This document shows positions 1 to 6,965 of a DNA stretch of 7,754 nt, in pieces. The translations under genes were made by a program, and so were the position numbers. The notes under the pieces were generated by a model that was given only the letters and a program-made list of their open reading frames with translations, was not told the DNA's origin and did not search any database. The first letter of the stretch is position 1. Each line of letters opens with the position of its first letter. The DNA is from Gemmataceae bacterium (GTDB lineage Bacteria; Planctomycetota; Planctomycetia; Gemmatales; Gemmataceae), in the NCBI GenBank assembly GCA_947490035.1, contig CANLGS010000161.1:1-7754 (forward strand), written 5' to 3'.

Positions 1-129
1 CCGAACTTCGGCGGCGCTGGGCTTGCGGGCGAGCCACGCGTAGAACCCCGAGCGTGACACCCCCAACACGCGGCACATGTGCGCGACCGGCCACTCGGTC
101 TTGCGTTCCTCGATCCAGGCGAAGGTCAC
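1..129 (-). CDS. IS3-family transposase OrfB, N-terminal part (runs off window)
   Basis: This is the start of the catalytic half of an IS3-family transposase, truncated by the window edge after 43 codons. On the minus strand it reads VTFAWIEERKTEWPVAHMCR followed by VLGVSRSGFYAWLARKPSAA, the usual N-terminal HTH_21-like segment of OrfB with the S-R-SGFY-W motif. The DDE residues would lie outside the window. It lies in the -1 frame relative to OrfA; a GTG at 129-127 overlaps the OrfA stop (bases ACGTGA). That GTG is the only obvious independent start, but the same frame is open back to the A7 run at 159-165, so the active product is more likely an OrfAB fusion made by frameshifting. Whether the element is complete cannot be seen here. 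Confidence 0.85.
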   Translation of the reverse strand, partial: MTFAWIEERKTEWPVAHMCRVLGVSRSGFYAWLARKPSAAEVR

Positions 130-422
130 GTCATCTGGGTGGCGAAGAACGCCGTGGCTTTTTTTAGGATGTCGCGCTCCATCTCCAGGCGCTTGACCTC
201 GGCCCGGAGTTTGCGGATCTCCTCCTCTTGAGGCGTGAGGTGACCGGAGCCGGGGGAGGCGTCGGACCCCTTCTTGGCGATGGCCTTCTTCCCGTCGTGG
301 AGCCGGTTCTCGGTGACGCCGAGCCGTCGTGCGACTTCGGCGACGGCGAGCTTCTGCTCGGTAATCATCTTGACGGCCGAGAGCTTGAACTCCGCCGTGT
401 AGACCTTGCGCTTGCCTGACAT
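126..422 (-). CDS. IS3-family transposase OrfA
   Basis: OrfA is the DNA-binding part of an IS3-family transposase and recognises the element's ends. The 98-residue length is normal. Residues 1-50 form an HTH_Tnp_1 domain (KRKVYTAEFKLSAVKMI, then LAVAEVARRLGVTENRL). Residues 66-90 form a heptad leucine-zipper coiled coil (EEEIRKLRAEVKRLEMERDI) used for multimerisation. The ATG at 422-420 follows a good AAGGAG ribosome binding site (complement of 431-436). One oddity: after the recognition helix, at residue 44, the sequence is LHDGKKA, where family members usually have Trp (for example HDWKK). This could weaken the protein. The gene lies about 220 bp downstream of the leuS 3' end, in the same orientation. 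Confidence 0.9.
   Translation of the reverse strand: MSGKRKVYTAEFKLSAVKMITEQKLAVAEVARRLGVTENRLHDGKKAIAKKGSDASPGSGHLTPQEEEIRKLRAEVKRLEMERDILKKATAFFATQMT
141..166 (-). promoter_or_regulatory. putative programmed -1 frameshift site (A7G plus hairpin)
   Basis: On the coding (minus) strand, OrfA codons CTA AAA AAA GCC contain the heptamer A-AAA-AAA (complement of 159-165) followed by G. Slipping back one base continues as AAA AGC CAC GGC GTT and runs without a stop into the OrfB frame. Five bases after the run, GGCG-TTCTT-CGCC (complement of 141-153) can form a small 4-bp stem, positioned as a frameshift stimulator. This matches the known IS3 strategy for making OrfAB transposase. That it works here is inference. 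Confidence 0.7.
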
Positions 423-640
423 CGGTGTGTCTCCTTCGGTTCAGAGTTTACACCGCTTTCCGACTGCCCACCATCCGTGGGGAACTTCACCCCGACGGGA
501 CGCAAGAGGCTGCGACGCCTGTTGCGCGCCGCGCACCCGGTCGAGTATCGAGTGCGAGCATAAAATACGGCAGAAACACACGGAACACACGCCGAGCGCA
601 ACTTCAAAACTGGCGCTTCCGGCTCGTCAAGATTTGCGAG
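423..640. other. intergenic region between leuS 3' end and IS3 element
   Basis: No gene is supported here. It should contain the terminal inverted repeat of the IS3 element, probably within the first 30-70 bp upstream of orfA, but the opposite end is outside the window so the boundary cannot be fixed. Near 571-590 the minus strand reads GTGTGTTCC GTGTGTTTC, a two-copy 9-base near-repeat. A short stem TGCGC-GCC-GCGCA is visible around 522-534. No convincing T-tract terminator for leuS was found. Confidence 0.5.
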
Positions 641-3463
641 TTAGCCCACGACGAGGTTCACCAGCTTCTTCGACTTCACGATGGTCTTCTTGATCGTCTT
701 GCCGACGAGCGATTCCTTCACCTTCTCGTCTGCCAGCGCCGCGGCTTCCAGCGCGGCGTCGTCGATCTCGGCCGGCACCTTCAGCACCGTGCGCAGCTTG
801 CCGTTGATCTGCACCGGCACGTCGATCTCGTCGGCCGCCGTCAGCGCCGCGTCGAACTTCGGCCACGGCTCGTAGGCCAGCGTGGTCGCGTGGCCCAGCG
901 CCCGCCACAGCTCCTCCGCGACGTGCGGCGCGTAGGGCGCCAGCAGCAGCACGAACGGGTCGAGGATGCTGCGCGGCCGCGCCTCCAGTTTGGTGACGTG
1001 GTTTACGAACTCCATCATCGCGGAGATCGCGGTGTTGAAGCGCAGGCTCTCGGTGTCCTCGGTCACCTTCTGAATGGTGCGGTGCAGCACGCGCAGCGTG
1101 TCGCGATCCGGTTCGATGTCCTTCACCGTCGGGTTCAGCACCAGCGTTTCGGCGTGATCGTCAACGACGATCCGCCACGCGCGGGTCAGGAAGCCATACA
1201 CGCCCTTGATGCTCTTGGTGTCCCACGGCTTCACCGCTTCCAGCGGCCCCATGAACATCTCGTACAGGCGCAGACTGTCGGCACCGTAGTCTTCCACGAT
1301 GTCGTCGGGATTCACCACGTTCCCACCACTCTTCGACATCTTCTCGGCTTTCGTCGCCAATGAGATATCGGTGCCCCCCAGCACCATCTTCCCTTTCACC
1401 TTCTCGACCAGTTCATCCGGCAGGTTGACCAGCGCCTCGCTCTCAACCGGCTTCACTTTCAGAACGTAGGTGTCGTGCTTCTTCTCGTCCTCGGACTTGC
1501 GGTGAACCGCGCTGATGCCCATCTCGGTCAGCGTCGCGCCGTTGGCGGCGTGCGAGTCAACCGAAACGTGGTACTCGTACTCGCCCAGAATCATGCCCTG
1601 GTTGACCAGCCGCTGGAACGGCTCCGGGCACGGCAGGTAGCCGCGGTCGAACAGCACCTTGTGCCAGAACCGCGCGTACAGCAGGTGCAGCACCGCGTGC
1701 TCCGCGCCGCCGACGTACAGATCGACCGGCAGCCAGTGCTTCAGCTTTGCGGGGTCGGCGAACGCGGTGTCGTTCTTCGGGTCTATGTAGCGCAGGAAGT
1801 ACCAGCACGACCCGGCCCACTGCGGCATCGTGTTCGTCTCGCGCTTGTACGGCTTCCCGCCGATGGTCACGTTCACCCAGTCGGTTGCCTTCGACAGCGG
1901 CCCTTCGGGCGTGCCAGTCGGCTTGAAGTCTTCCAACTCTGGCGGGATCAGCGGCAAGTCGCTCGGCGACAGCGCGACGCGCTCGCCGTTCGCGCCGTGC
2001 AGCACCGGGAACGGTTCGCCCCAGTATCGCTGGCGGCTGAACAGCCAGTCGCGCAGCTTGTAGTTCACGCGCCGGTGACCGTGCCCGCGCGACTCCAGCA
2101 TCACCGAGATTTCGCGCTTCGCATCGGCGGTGGGCATGCCGTCGAGCGGCCCGCTGTTGACCGCGATCCCCTCCTCGCAGTACGGCTCCTTCAGGTCAGC
2201 CACCGTGCTCCCGGTCTTGGTGAGCCACTCTTCCGACGGGCGCACGACAGTGACGATGGGCAGCCCAAACTGCCTGGCGAACTCGAAGTCGCGCGCGTCG
2301 TGACCGGGCACGGCCATGATCGCGCCGGTGCCGTAGGTCGCCAGCACATAGTCCGCGATCCAGATCGGCACCTTCTCGCTGTAGACGGGGTTGATGGCGT
2401 ACGCGCCGGTGAACACGCCGGTCTTCTTCTTGGCCGTCTCGGTGCGCTCGAAGTCGCTCTTGCGCGCCGACTGCTTCTGGTACTCTTCCACTGCTTGTTT
2501 TTGGTCCGGCGTGGTGATCTTCGCCACCAGCGCGTGTTCGGGCGACAGCACCATGTAGGTGGCGCCGAACAGCGTATCGGGGCGCGTCGTGAACACAGTG
2601 ATCTCAAGCCCAGGGTCTGCGGACCCTCGGTCGGCCACCGTGAATGTCACCTCAGCACCCTCCGACTTCCCGATCCAGTTGCGCTGCATCTCCTTGATCG
2701 AGTGCGACCAGTCCAGTGGTTCCAGGTCGGCCAGCAGGCGCTCGGCGTAGCTCGTGATCCGCATTAGCCACTGGCGCAGCGGCCGGCGCTCGACGGGGTG
2801 GCCGCCGCGCTCAGATTTGCCGTCGATGACCTCTTCGTTCGCCAGCACCGTGCCCAGCGCGGGGCACCAGTTCACCGGGACTTCCGCTTGATACGCCAGC
2901 CGGTGATCGTCCTGATATTTGCGCACCGCGGCGTCGCCCTTCGCGCTCACCTCAGGCGGAATCGGCAGCTCGCTGATCGGGCGGCCCTTCTGCGCGATCG
3001 CGTCGTACCACGTGTCGTAGATGGTCAGGAAGATCCACTGCGTCCACTTGAAGTACGCGGGGTCGGTGGTATCGACTTCGCGGTCCCAGTCGTAGGAGAA
3101 GCCGAGCGATTTGATCTGTCGGCGGAAGGTGTCGATGTTGGTTCGCGTGGTAATGCGCGGATGAACATTCTTCTCGACCGCGTACTGCTCGGCGGGCAGC
3201 CCGTAAGCGTCCCAGCCCATCGGGTGCAGCACGTGGAAGTTGTTCATCCGCTTGAAGCGCGCGAGGATGTCGGTCGCGGTGTAGCCTTCGGGGTGGCCGA
3301 CGTGCAGCCCGGATCCGCTCGGGTACGGGAACATGTCCAGCAGGTAGCACTTCGGTTTGCCTTCGGTGCCCGGCTCGCCGGGGTCGGGCGTGCGAAAGGT
3401 CTTGTTCGTTTCCCAGAACTGCTGCCACCGACGCTCAACGTCGGCGGGGTGATAGCTCGGCAT
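641..3463 (-). CDS. leuS: leucyl-tRNA synthetase
   Basis: This class I aminoacyl-tRNA synthetase charges tRNA-Leu with leucine using ATP in the cytoplasm. The protein has 940 residues, somewhat longer than the ~860 usual in bacteria. The HIGH motif is HVGH at 54-57 within [15 protein letters not shown]. The CP1 editing domain carries [11 protein letters not shown] at 292-302 and [15 protein letters not shown] at 378-392, including the Asp that holds the misacylated amino group, so proofreading looks intact. KMSKS is at 708-712, followed by the helical anticodon-binding domain and a small C-terminal domain. Extra length lies at about 158-189, before AEVPVNWCP, and at about 627-705, before KMSKS. 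The start is [13 protein letters not shown], the usual beginning of the family; the frame is open 30 codons further upstream without family-like sequence. An AGAAGG at the complement of 3471-3476 is a plausible ribosome binding site. It is divergent from purC. Confidence 0.97.
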   Translation of the reverse strand: MPSYHPADVERRWQQFWETNKTFRTPDPGEPGTEGKPKCYLLDMFPYPSGSGLHVGHPEGYTATDILARFKRMNNFHVLHPMGWDAYGLPAEQYAVEKNVHPRITTRTNIDTFRRQIKSLGFSYDWDREVDTTDPAYFKWTQWIFLTIYDTWYDAIAQKGRPISELPIPPEVSAKGDAAVRKYQDDHRLAYQAEVPVNWCPALGTVLANEEVIDGKSERGGHPVERRPLRQWLMRITSYAERLLADLEPLDWSHSIKEMQRNWIGKSEGAEVTFTVADRGSADPGLEITVFTTRPDTLFGATYMVLSPEHALVAKITTPDQKQAVEEYQKQSARKSDFERTETAKKKTGVFTGAYAINPVYSEKVPIWIADYVLATYGTGAIMAVPGHDARDFEFARQFGLPIVTVVRPSEEWLTKTGSTVADLKEPYCEEGIAVNSGPLDGMPTADAKREISVMLESRGHGHRRVNYKLRDWLFSRQRYWGEPFPVLHGANGERVALSPSDLPLIPPELEDFKPTGTPEGPLSKATDWVNVTIGGKPYKRETNTMPQWAGSCWYFLRYIDPKNDTAFADPAKLKHWLPVDLYVGGAEHAVLHLLYARFWHKVLFDRGYLPCPEPFQRLVNQGMILGEYEYHVSVDSHAANGATLTEMGISAVHRKSEDEKKHDTYVLKVKPVESEALVNLPDELVEKVKGKMVLGGTDISLATKAEKMSKSGGNVVNPDDIVEDYGADSLRLYEMFMGPLEAVKPWDTKSIKGVYGFLTRAWRIVVDDHAETLVLNPTVKDIEPDRDTLRVLHRTIQKVTEDTESLRFNTAISAMMEFVNHVTKLEARPRSILDPFVLLLAPYAPHVAEELWRALGHATTLAYEPWPKFDAALTAADEIDVPVQINGKLRTVLKVPAEIDDAALEAAALADEKVKESLVGKTIKKTIVKSKKLVNLVVG

Positions 3464-3558
3464 TTCGCGGCCTTCTGTGCGGTGGAGTTCGTTTGGTTGG
3501 CTTACGCACGGGCGAAACCCGCGTCCAGAAAGTGACCGCGACCACTCGCACAAGGTTC

Positions 3559-3684
3559 AGGTCACACGGGGCTTCCGCCCTGTGCTACAAACGGCGACCC
3601 CTCCGGGGTGCAAGACAAGTGATTCCTCATTCCGCCCCGGAGGGGCCGGCGTTTGTCGCACAGGGCGGAAGCCCTGTGCGACCT
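3559..3684. repeat. 126-bp nested inverted repeat (REP-like palindromic element)
   Basis: The two 50-base arms, 3559-3608 and 3635-3684, are inverted copies of each other with 45 of 50 positions matching, separated by a 26-base centre. Each arm is itself palindromic: the right arm contains CACAGGGC-TTCC-GCCCTGTG, an 8-bp stem on a four-base loop (in either orientation), and both arms contain CCCC-TCC-GGGG. The whole can fold as one long hairpin or as several small ones. There is no open reading frame in it. It resembles REP/BIME-type or non-autonomous palindromic elements; family membership and copy number cannot be judged from one copy. Confidence 0.85.
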
Positions 3685-3688
3685 GAGC

Positions 3689-3694
3689 TACAAT
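3689..3694 (+). promoter_or_regulatory. possible -10 box for purC
   Basis: TACAAT matches the sigma-70 -10 consensus at five of six positions and lies 40 bp before the purC ATG, directly outside the right arm of the palindrome. No acceptable -35 hexamer lies at the usual spacing, because that position falls within the palindrome arm. The call is weak. Confidence 0.25.
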
Positions 3695-3734
3695 AGCGCT
3701 GCGCTCCGCCGCAATCACCGCACGAGAACGGACC

Positions 3735-4610
3735 ATGCCCGCCGAACCGCTGTTGCAGAGTCAGGTGCCGGGGTTCACACCGCGCCGCGGGAAGGTGCGC
3801 GACGTGTACGACCTCGGCGACACGCTCGCCATCGTCGCCACCGACCGCATCAGCGCCTTCGATTGGGTCATGCCGAACCCGATTCCCGGCAAAGGCGCGA
3901 TCCTCACCGCGATGACACTGTTCTGGCTGAAGTGGCTGAACGTGCCGAACCACTTCCTCAGCGCGAACCTCTCCGACCTACCGCCCGCGTTCCGTCAGAA
4001 GGAACTCGAGGGCCGGACGATGCTCGTGAAGAAGGCGACCGTCGTACCGGTGGAGTGCGTCGCACGCGGCTACCTTCTGGGTTCGGTGTGGAAGGAGTAC
4101 CAGCAGCACGGCACCGTGTGCGGTATTGCGCTTCCAACGGGATTGAAGCTCGCGAGTGCGCTGCCGGAACCGATCTTCACGCCCGCGACCAAAGCCGAAG
4201 ACGGGCAGCACGACGAGAACATCTCGTTTGAACTGGTGGCGAAGGGCGTGGGGCTGGAGACCGCGACCGAACTGAAGGCGAAGACGCTGGACGTGTACCG
4301 CCGCGCCGCGGAGTACGCGGACAGCAAAGGTATCATCCTCGCGGACACGAAACTCGAATGGGGCCGGTTGCCGACGGGCGAGTTGATCCTGATCGACGAA
4401 GTGCTGACGCCGGACAGCTCGCGTTACTGGCCGAAGGACACGTACCGCGTGGGTGTGTCGCCGGTGTCGTTCGACAAGCAGTTCGTGCGCGACTGGCTCG
4501 AAACGACCACCTGGGACAAGTCCAGCCCGCCGCCGCCGCTGCCCCAAGAGGTGGTGGCGCGCAGCCTCGCGAAGTATCAGGAAGCACTGGAGCGACTAAC
4601 CGGGGCTTGA
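3735..4610 (+). CDS. purC: phosphoribosylaminoimidazole-succinocarboxamide synthase (SAICAR synthase)
   Basis: PurC joins CAIR and L-aspartate with ATP to make SAICAR in de novo purine synthesis. The 291-residue protein is a single SAICAR synthase domain. Motifs in order are the ATP-binding loop RGKVRDVYDLGD (18-29), TDRISAFDWVMP (36-47), VVPVECVARGYLLGS (103-117), the signature IFTPATKAEDGQHDENIS (147-164), DTKLEWG (204-210) and IDEVLTPDSSRYW (220-232). All expected conserved segments are present, so it should be active. Length fits the longer, non-E. coli-like form of the family (about 290-300 residues rather than about 240). The ATG at 3735 gives the standard N terminus; the ribosome binding site before it is poor (GAACGGACC). 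The gene stands alone rather than in a pur operon. Confidence 0.97.
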   Translation: MPAEPLLQSQVPGFTPRRGKVRDVYDLGDTLAIVATDRISAFDWVMPNPIPGKGAILTAMTLFWLKWLNVPNHFLSANLSDLPPAFRQKELEGRTMLVKKATVVPVECVARGYLLGSVWKEYQQHGTVCGIALPTGLKLASALPEPIFTPATKAEDGQHDENISFELVAKGVGLETATELKAKTLDVYRRAAEYADSKGIILADTKLEWGRLPTGELILIDEVLTPDSSRYWPKDTYRVGVSPVSFDKQFVRDWLETTTWDKSSPPPPLPQEVVARSLAKYQEALERLTGA

Positions 4611-4634
4611 GCTGTCCACCGCACGCGGTACGAT
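4607..4634 (+). promoter_or_regulatory. possible sigma-70-like promoter for the 4664 gene
   Basis: TTGAGC (4607-4612) and TACGAT (4629-4634) are separated by 16 bases, each with four of six consensus matches. The -35 box overlaps the purC stop codon. It would give a leader of about 20-25 bases before the AGGAG site of the next gene. In a GC-rich genome this is a weak call made on sequence alone. Confidence 0.3.
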
Positions 4635-4663
4635 GACCACCATACGACCGAGGAGAACCCGCC

Positions 4664-4996
4664 ATGCCCGAACTGACAATGCCGCCGGTCGCGGAGCTGA
4701 CCACTTTCGGCGCCGCACGCGCGGAGGTCAAAGACTTCGCCGCGCGCCACGGGTTGCGCGAGGCACTGGACGCCGCCCTTCGGCTCGTCGATCAAACCTT
4801 CCCCGCGGGCAGCGTCCCCGACCTCCGACTGCAGTTTTCGCCCGACCACGAATCCGACCGTCTGGTCGTGAACGTGACGACGCCCGCGGACGTGCGAACC
4901 GCCGTCGCTTGCCACCAGAACCTGTCGGACCGGTGGACCCGCGAGTTGCCGCCGCACGCGCAGGAACGGCTCGTTTCCACTTTCTCCACCGGTTGA
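4664..4996 (+). CDS. 110-residue protein of unknown function, first gene of the HEPN/nucleotidyltransferase unit
   Basis: I do not recognise a family. The protein is small, acidic to neutral and soluble, without signal peptide or membrane segment. Residues 17-46 look helical (a run through AARAEVKDFAARHGLREALD), followed by a beta-like stretch LRLQFSP and RLVVNVTTP (54-74) and a C-terminal helix near 75-105. A good ribosome binding site AGGAG (4651-4655) lies eight bases before the ATG. Its TGA ends five bases before the ATG of the HEPN-like gene, which suggests co-transcription and possible translational coupling. By position it could be a partner, such as an antitoxin-like regulator, of the HEPN protein, but nothing in the sequence proves this. 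Coding potential is supported by the ribosome binding site, tight spacing and full-length open frame. Confidence 0.75.
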   Translation: MPELTMPPVAELTTFGAARAEVKDFAARHGLREALDAALRLVDQTFPAGSVPDLRLQFSPDHESDRLVVNVTTPADVRTAVACHQNLSDRWTRELPPHAQERLVSTFSTG

Positions 4997-5001
4997 CCCG
5001 C

Positions 5002-5482
5002 ATGGACGCGCACCAGTATTTCGCGCTGGCGGAAACGCGCGCGGGACGCGAAAGACGACCCCGCCGGTCCGAATCACGCGGCGATCTGCCGTAGCGCGAT
5101 CAGCCGCGCGTACTACGCGGTGTTTCTCCTCGTGCGGCAGTTACTCGATGACTTGGGGCTGGACACGCGTCGCGTCCCGAACCCGCACGCGACGTTCGAG
5201 CAGGCTCTCAGCAACAGCGGCGTGCTGACGCTCCAGCGCCTGGCGAACACCCTACGCTCGCTCTGTGCGGATCGGACGACCGCCGACTACGAACTGCGCA
5301 ACACCGCTGTCGAGAGCGACCCGAAGGTGGAATCGGTCCTCGCGACCGTGGAGGCCGCCATCCTCCAACTCGACATTATTCGGTCAGGAAGGCTGTCGCC
5401 TCCGCTCGACCGAGACGCCACGCCCGGAGCGATTCTCAAGTGGGCAAGAGAGAACAGCAAACCTCTCTGGAAGAAGACATAG
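5002..5482 (+). pseudogene. HEPN/UPF0332-like protein with a one-base frameshift
   Basis: The reading starts at the ATG at 5002 (MDAHQYFALAETRA) and then goes out of frame at about 5041-5047; that frame reaches a TAG at 5092-5094. From about 5045 the next frame continues as DAKDDPAGPNHAAICRSA and stays open to the TAG at 5480-5482. Removing one G from the GGG at 5043-5045 restores a single 159-residue protein. The restored protein is mostly helical. It has SRAYYAVFLLVRQLL (34-48) and RTTADYEL (91-98), both typical of HEPN proteins of the UPF0332 kind, which bind or cut RNA or partner nucleotidyltransferases. An R-x4-H spacing exists at R57-H62, but whether it is the catalytic HEPN motif is uncertain. 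A GTG start at 5120 would give 120 residues lacking the first helix. It may be a true mutation, a sequencing error, or less likely a recoding site. Confidence 0.75.
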
Positions 5483-5496
5483 CCGGACAAAACGCC

Positions 5497-6252
5497 ATGA
5501 CCATCACGCACGACCTCGACTTACCGGCACTCGGGCAGTGGGGCCGCGAGCGCGTGCCGACCGCGCTGTTCTGGACGATCAGCGGATCGCACCTCTACGG
5601 CTTCCCCTCGGTCGATAGCGACATCGACCTGCGCGGCTGCTTCCTCGCGCCGCTTCGCGCAATCGTCGGGTTGCGCCAGCCCGCCGAAACCGTCGAGCCG
5701 AAGGGCGAGTTCGAGGGCCGCGAGGTCGAAGCCGTCAGCCACGAAGTCGGGAAGTACCTGCGGCTGATGTGCAAGCACAACGGCTACGTGCTCGAACAAG
5801 TGTTCTCGCCGCTCGTCGCATTCGGCGCGGACTTCCTCGCGCGGCTGCGCCCGCTGGCGGCGAAGTGCGTCACCAAACACTGCCACAACCACTATCGCGG
5901 GTTCCTGCACACGCAGCGGAAACTCTTCGAGAAGGAAGAAGTAAAACGCGCGAAGACGCTCCTGTACGCGTACCGCGTCGCGCTGACCGGCGTCCACCTG
6001 CTCGAAACCGGGGAAGTGCAAACGCACCTGCCCACGCTCAACGAGCGGTTCGGGCTGCCGTTCATCGCGGAGTTGATCGCGAGCAAGGCGAACGCCGAGT
6101 TCGGCACGCTCACCGCCGTGGACGTGGCTTTCCACACGCAACAACTCGACGAATGGGAAGCTCGCCTGAACGCGGCGTATGACGCGAGTGCGCTGCCGAC
6201 GGAACCGCCGGCCGAAGAGTTGGACCGCTTCCTCATCGAAGTCCGCAACTAA
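5497..6252 (+). CDS. Pol-beta-type nucleotidyltransferase, RlaP/COG3541-like
   Basis: This 251-residue protein belongs to the DNA polymerase beta nucleotidyltransferase superfamily, which transfers nucleotides to RNA, proteins or small molecules using two metal ions. The active-site motif is SGSHLYGFPSVDSDIDLRG (29-47): the GS pair plus D42 and D44. E78 (or E76) in REVEAVS is a candidate third acid. The rest (about 80-250) is helical with GYVLEQVFSPL and AYRVALTGVHLLETG, resembling the C-terminal part of RlaP (RNA-ligase-associated Pol-beta; PF10127) proteins. ATG at 5497 is preferred; a GTG at 5440 in the same frame would overlap the HEPN gene and add 19 unconvincing residues. It starts 14 bases after the HEPN stop, so the two are probably one transcript. 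The target substrate is unknown. No RNA ligase or kinase gene is next to it. Confidence 0.85.
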   Translation: MTITHDLDLPALGQWGRERVPTALFWTISGSHLYGFPSVDSDIDLRGCFLAPLRAIVGLRQPAETVEPKGEFEGREVEAVSHEVGKYLRLMCKHNGYVLEQVFSPLVAFGADFLARLRPLAAKCVTKHCHNHYRGFLHTQRKLFEKEEVKRAKTLLYAYRVALTGVHLLETGEVQTHLPTLNERFGLPFIAELIASKANAEFGTLTAVDVAFHTQQLDEWEARLNAAYDASALPTEPPAEELDRFLIEVRN

Positions 6253-6258
6253 TCTTAA

Positions 6259-6277
6259 CCGCATCATCACACTGCGG
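6259..6277 (+). other. small stem-loop after the nucleotidyltransferase gene
   Basis: CCGCA (6259-6263) and TGCGG (6273-6277) form a 5-bp stem on a nine-base loop, six bases after the TAA. It is followed by an A-rich stretch, not T, so it is at best a weak rho-independent terminator. Confidence 0.25.
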
Positions 6278-6342
6278 ATAACAGCGAAAAGAAATCTGCC
6301 GAAATCGCGAATCCGCTCCGCGGCATCTCGCGAAGGCACTGC

Positions 6343-6437
6343 GGTCGAACGGCAGCGGCAACGAAAATGCTCCTCGGATGAGGAGTCGTTCGGTGCCGCC
6401 TGGTTGCCGTTCGGCGACCGGCGTATTCGCGCCGGTC
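6343..6437 (+). other. structured region upstream of the first fasciclin gene
   Basis: Several inverted repeats are stacked here. CGAACGGCA (6346-6354) pairs with TGCCGTTCG (6405-6413). Inside it, CTCCTC-GGAT-GAGGAG (6370-6385) is a perfect 6-bp hairpin. Next, GACCGGCG-TATTCG-CGCCGGTC (6416-6437) is a perfect 8-bp GC-rich hairpin ending 19 bases before the ribosome binding site of the FAS1 gene. GGT at 6343-6345 can also pair with ACC at 6417-6419, so the long stem and the 8-bp hairpin compete at that edge. It could be a leader with alternative folds or a terminator of the upstream unit; no T-tract follows. Function is not established. Confidence 0.4.
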
Positions 6438-6468
6438 TTACCCCGTCGTCGCCCGTGGAGCTTTCCTG

Positions 6469-6963
6469 ATGATGTCCAAGTTGATTGCCTCGTTCGCGTT
6501 CCTGGCCGCATCCCTGGCGCTCGCCGCGTCGCCGGCCCGCGCCGCCGATGAGAAGACGATCGCCGAGATCGTCGCCGGCTCGAAGGACCACACCATTCTG
6601 CTGGCGCTGGTGAAAGAGGCCGGGCTGGCGGAAACCCTGAGCAGCAAGGGCGAGTGGACGGTGTTCGCCCCGACCGATGCGGCGTTCAAGAAGATCGACG
6701 CGGAGACTCTCAAGAAGGTCCAGGGCGACAAGGAACTGCTCAAGAAGATCCTGCTGGCACACGCGGTCAAGGGCACCGTGCTGTCCGGCGATGTCGTGAA
6801 ACTCGACGGCAAGGAGGTCGAAACCCTCCAGGGGACCAAGTTCAAGGTCAAGGTCAAGGGCAAGACCGTGATGTTCGGCGACGCGAAGGTGACCGCGGTC
6901 GATCTGAAGGCCAGCAACGGTGTCGTCCACGTCATCGACACCGTGCTGATGCCGGCGAAGTAG
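6469..6963 (+). CDS. exported fasciclin (FAS1) domain protein
   Basis: This 164-residue protein has one FAS1 domain, a fold used in cell adhesion and extracellular binding. Residues 1-25 form a Sec signal peptide: MMSK, a hydrophobic core LIASFAFLAASLALAA, and an ARA-AD cleavage site at about 25/26, so the mature protein should be in the periplasm or outside. The FAS1 H1 box is [10 protein letters not shown] (64-73) and H2 is NGVVHVIDTVLMP (150-162), with the intervening conserved His at 98 (AHAVKG). The mature part is rich in lysine. GGAG at 6457-6460 lies eight bases before the first of two adjacent ATGs; the first is chosen on spacing. It is the upstream member of a tandem FAS1 pair with the gene at 7205. 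Ligand unknown. Confidence 0.93.
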   Translation: MMSKLIASFAFLAASLALAASPARAADEKTIAEIVAGSKDHTILLALVKEAGLAETLSSKGEWTVFAPTDAAFKKIDAETLKKVQGDKELLKKILLAHAVKGTVLSGDVVKLDGKEVETLQGTKFKVKVKGKTVMFGDAKVTAVDLKASNGVVHVIDTVLMPAK

Positions 6964-6965
6964 TG

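Larger units (their letters stand above)
3464..3734. other. divergent leuS/purC intergenic region
   Basis: The 271-bp gap must hold the 5' signals of both leuS (leftward) and purC (rightward). Nearly half of it is the palindromic element at 3559-3684. No coding sequence is supported; small open frames here have no family-like features. No T-box or other recognisable leader was found upstream of leuS. Confidence 0.6.

Noticed and set aside
425..3535. Long plus-strand open frames (425-1363, 1475-2767, 2798-3535) opposite leuS
   Set aside because: They are antisense to a strongly conserved gene, arginine- and histidine-rich in the way GC-rich shadow frames are, and show no family motif or ribosome binding site.
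3477..3696. Two small plus-strand frames in the leuS/purC gap
   Set aside because: They translate the palindrome in two frames and have no ribosome binding site or family resemblance.
3627..3953. Minus-strand open frame over the palindrome and purC start
   Set aside because: It is formed by the palindrome arm and the complement of purC; no recognisable protein features.
5440..5496. GTG start extending the nucleotidyltransferase by 19 residues
   Set aside because: It overlaps the HEPN-like gene and adds residues without domain similarity; the ATG at 5497 fits the family start better.
5521..6930. 469-residue minus-strand open frame
   Set aside because: It runs antisense through the nucleotidyltransferase, the intergenic region and the first fasciclin gene; composition is typical of a complementary frame of GC-rich codons.
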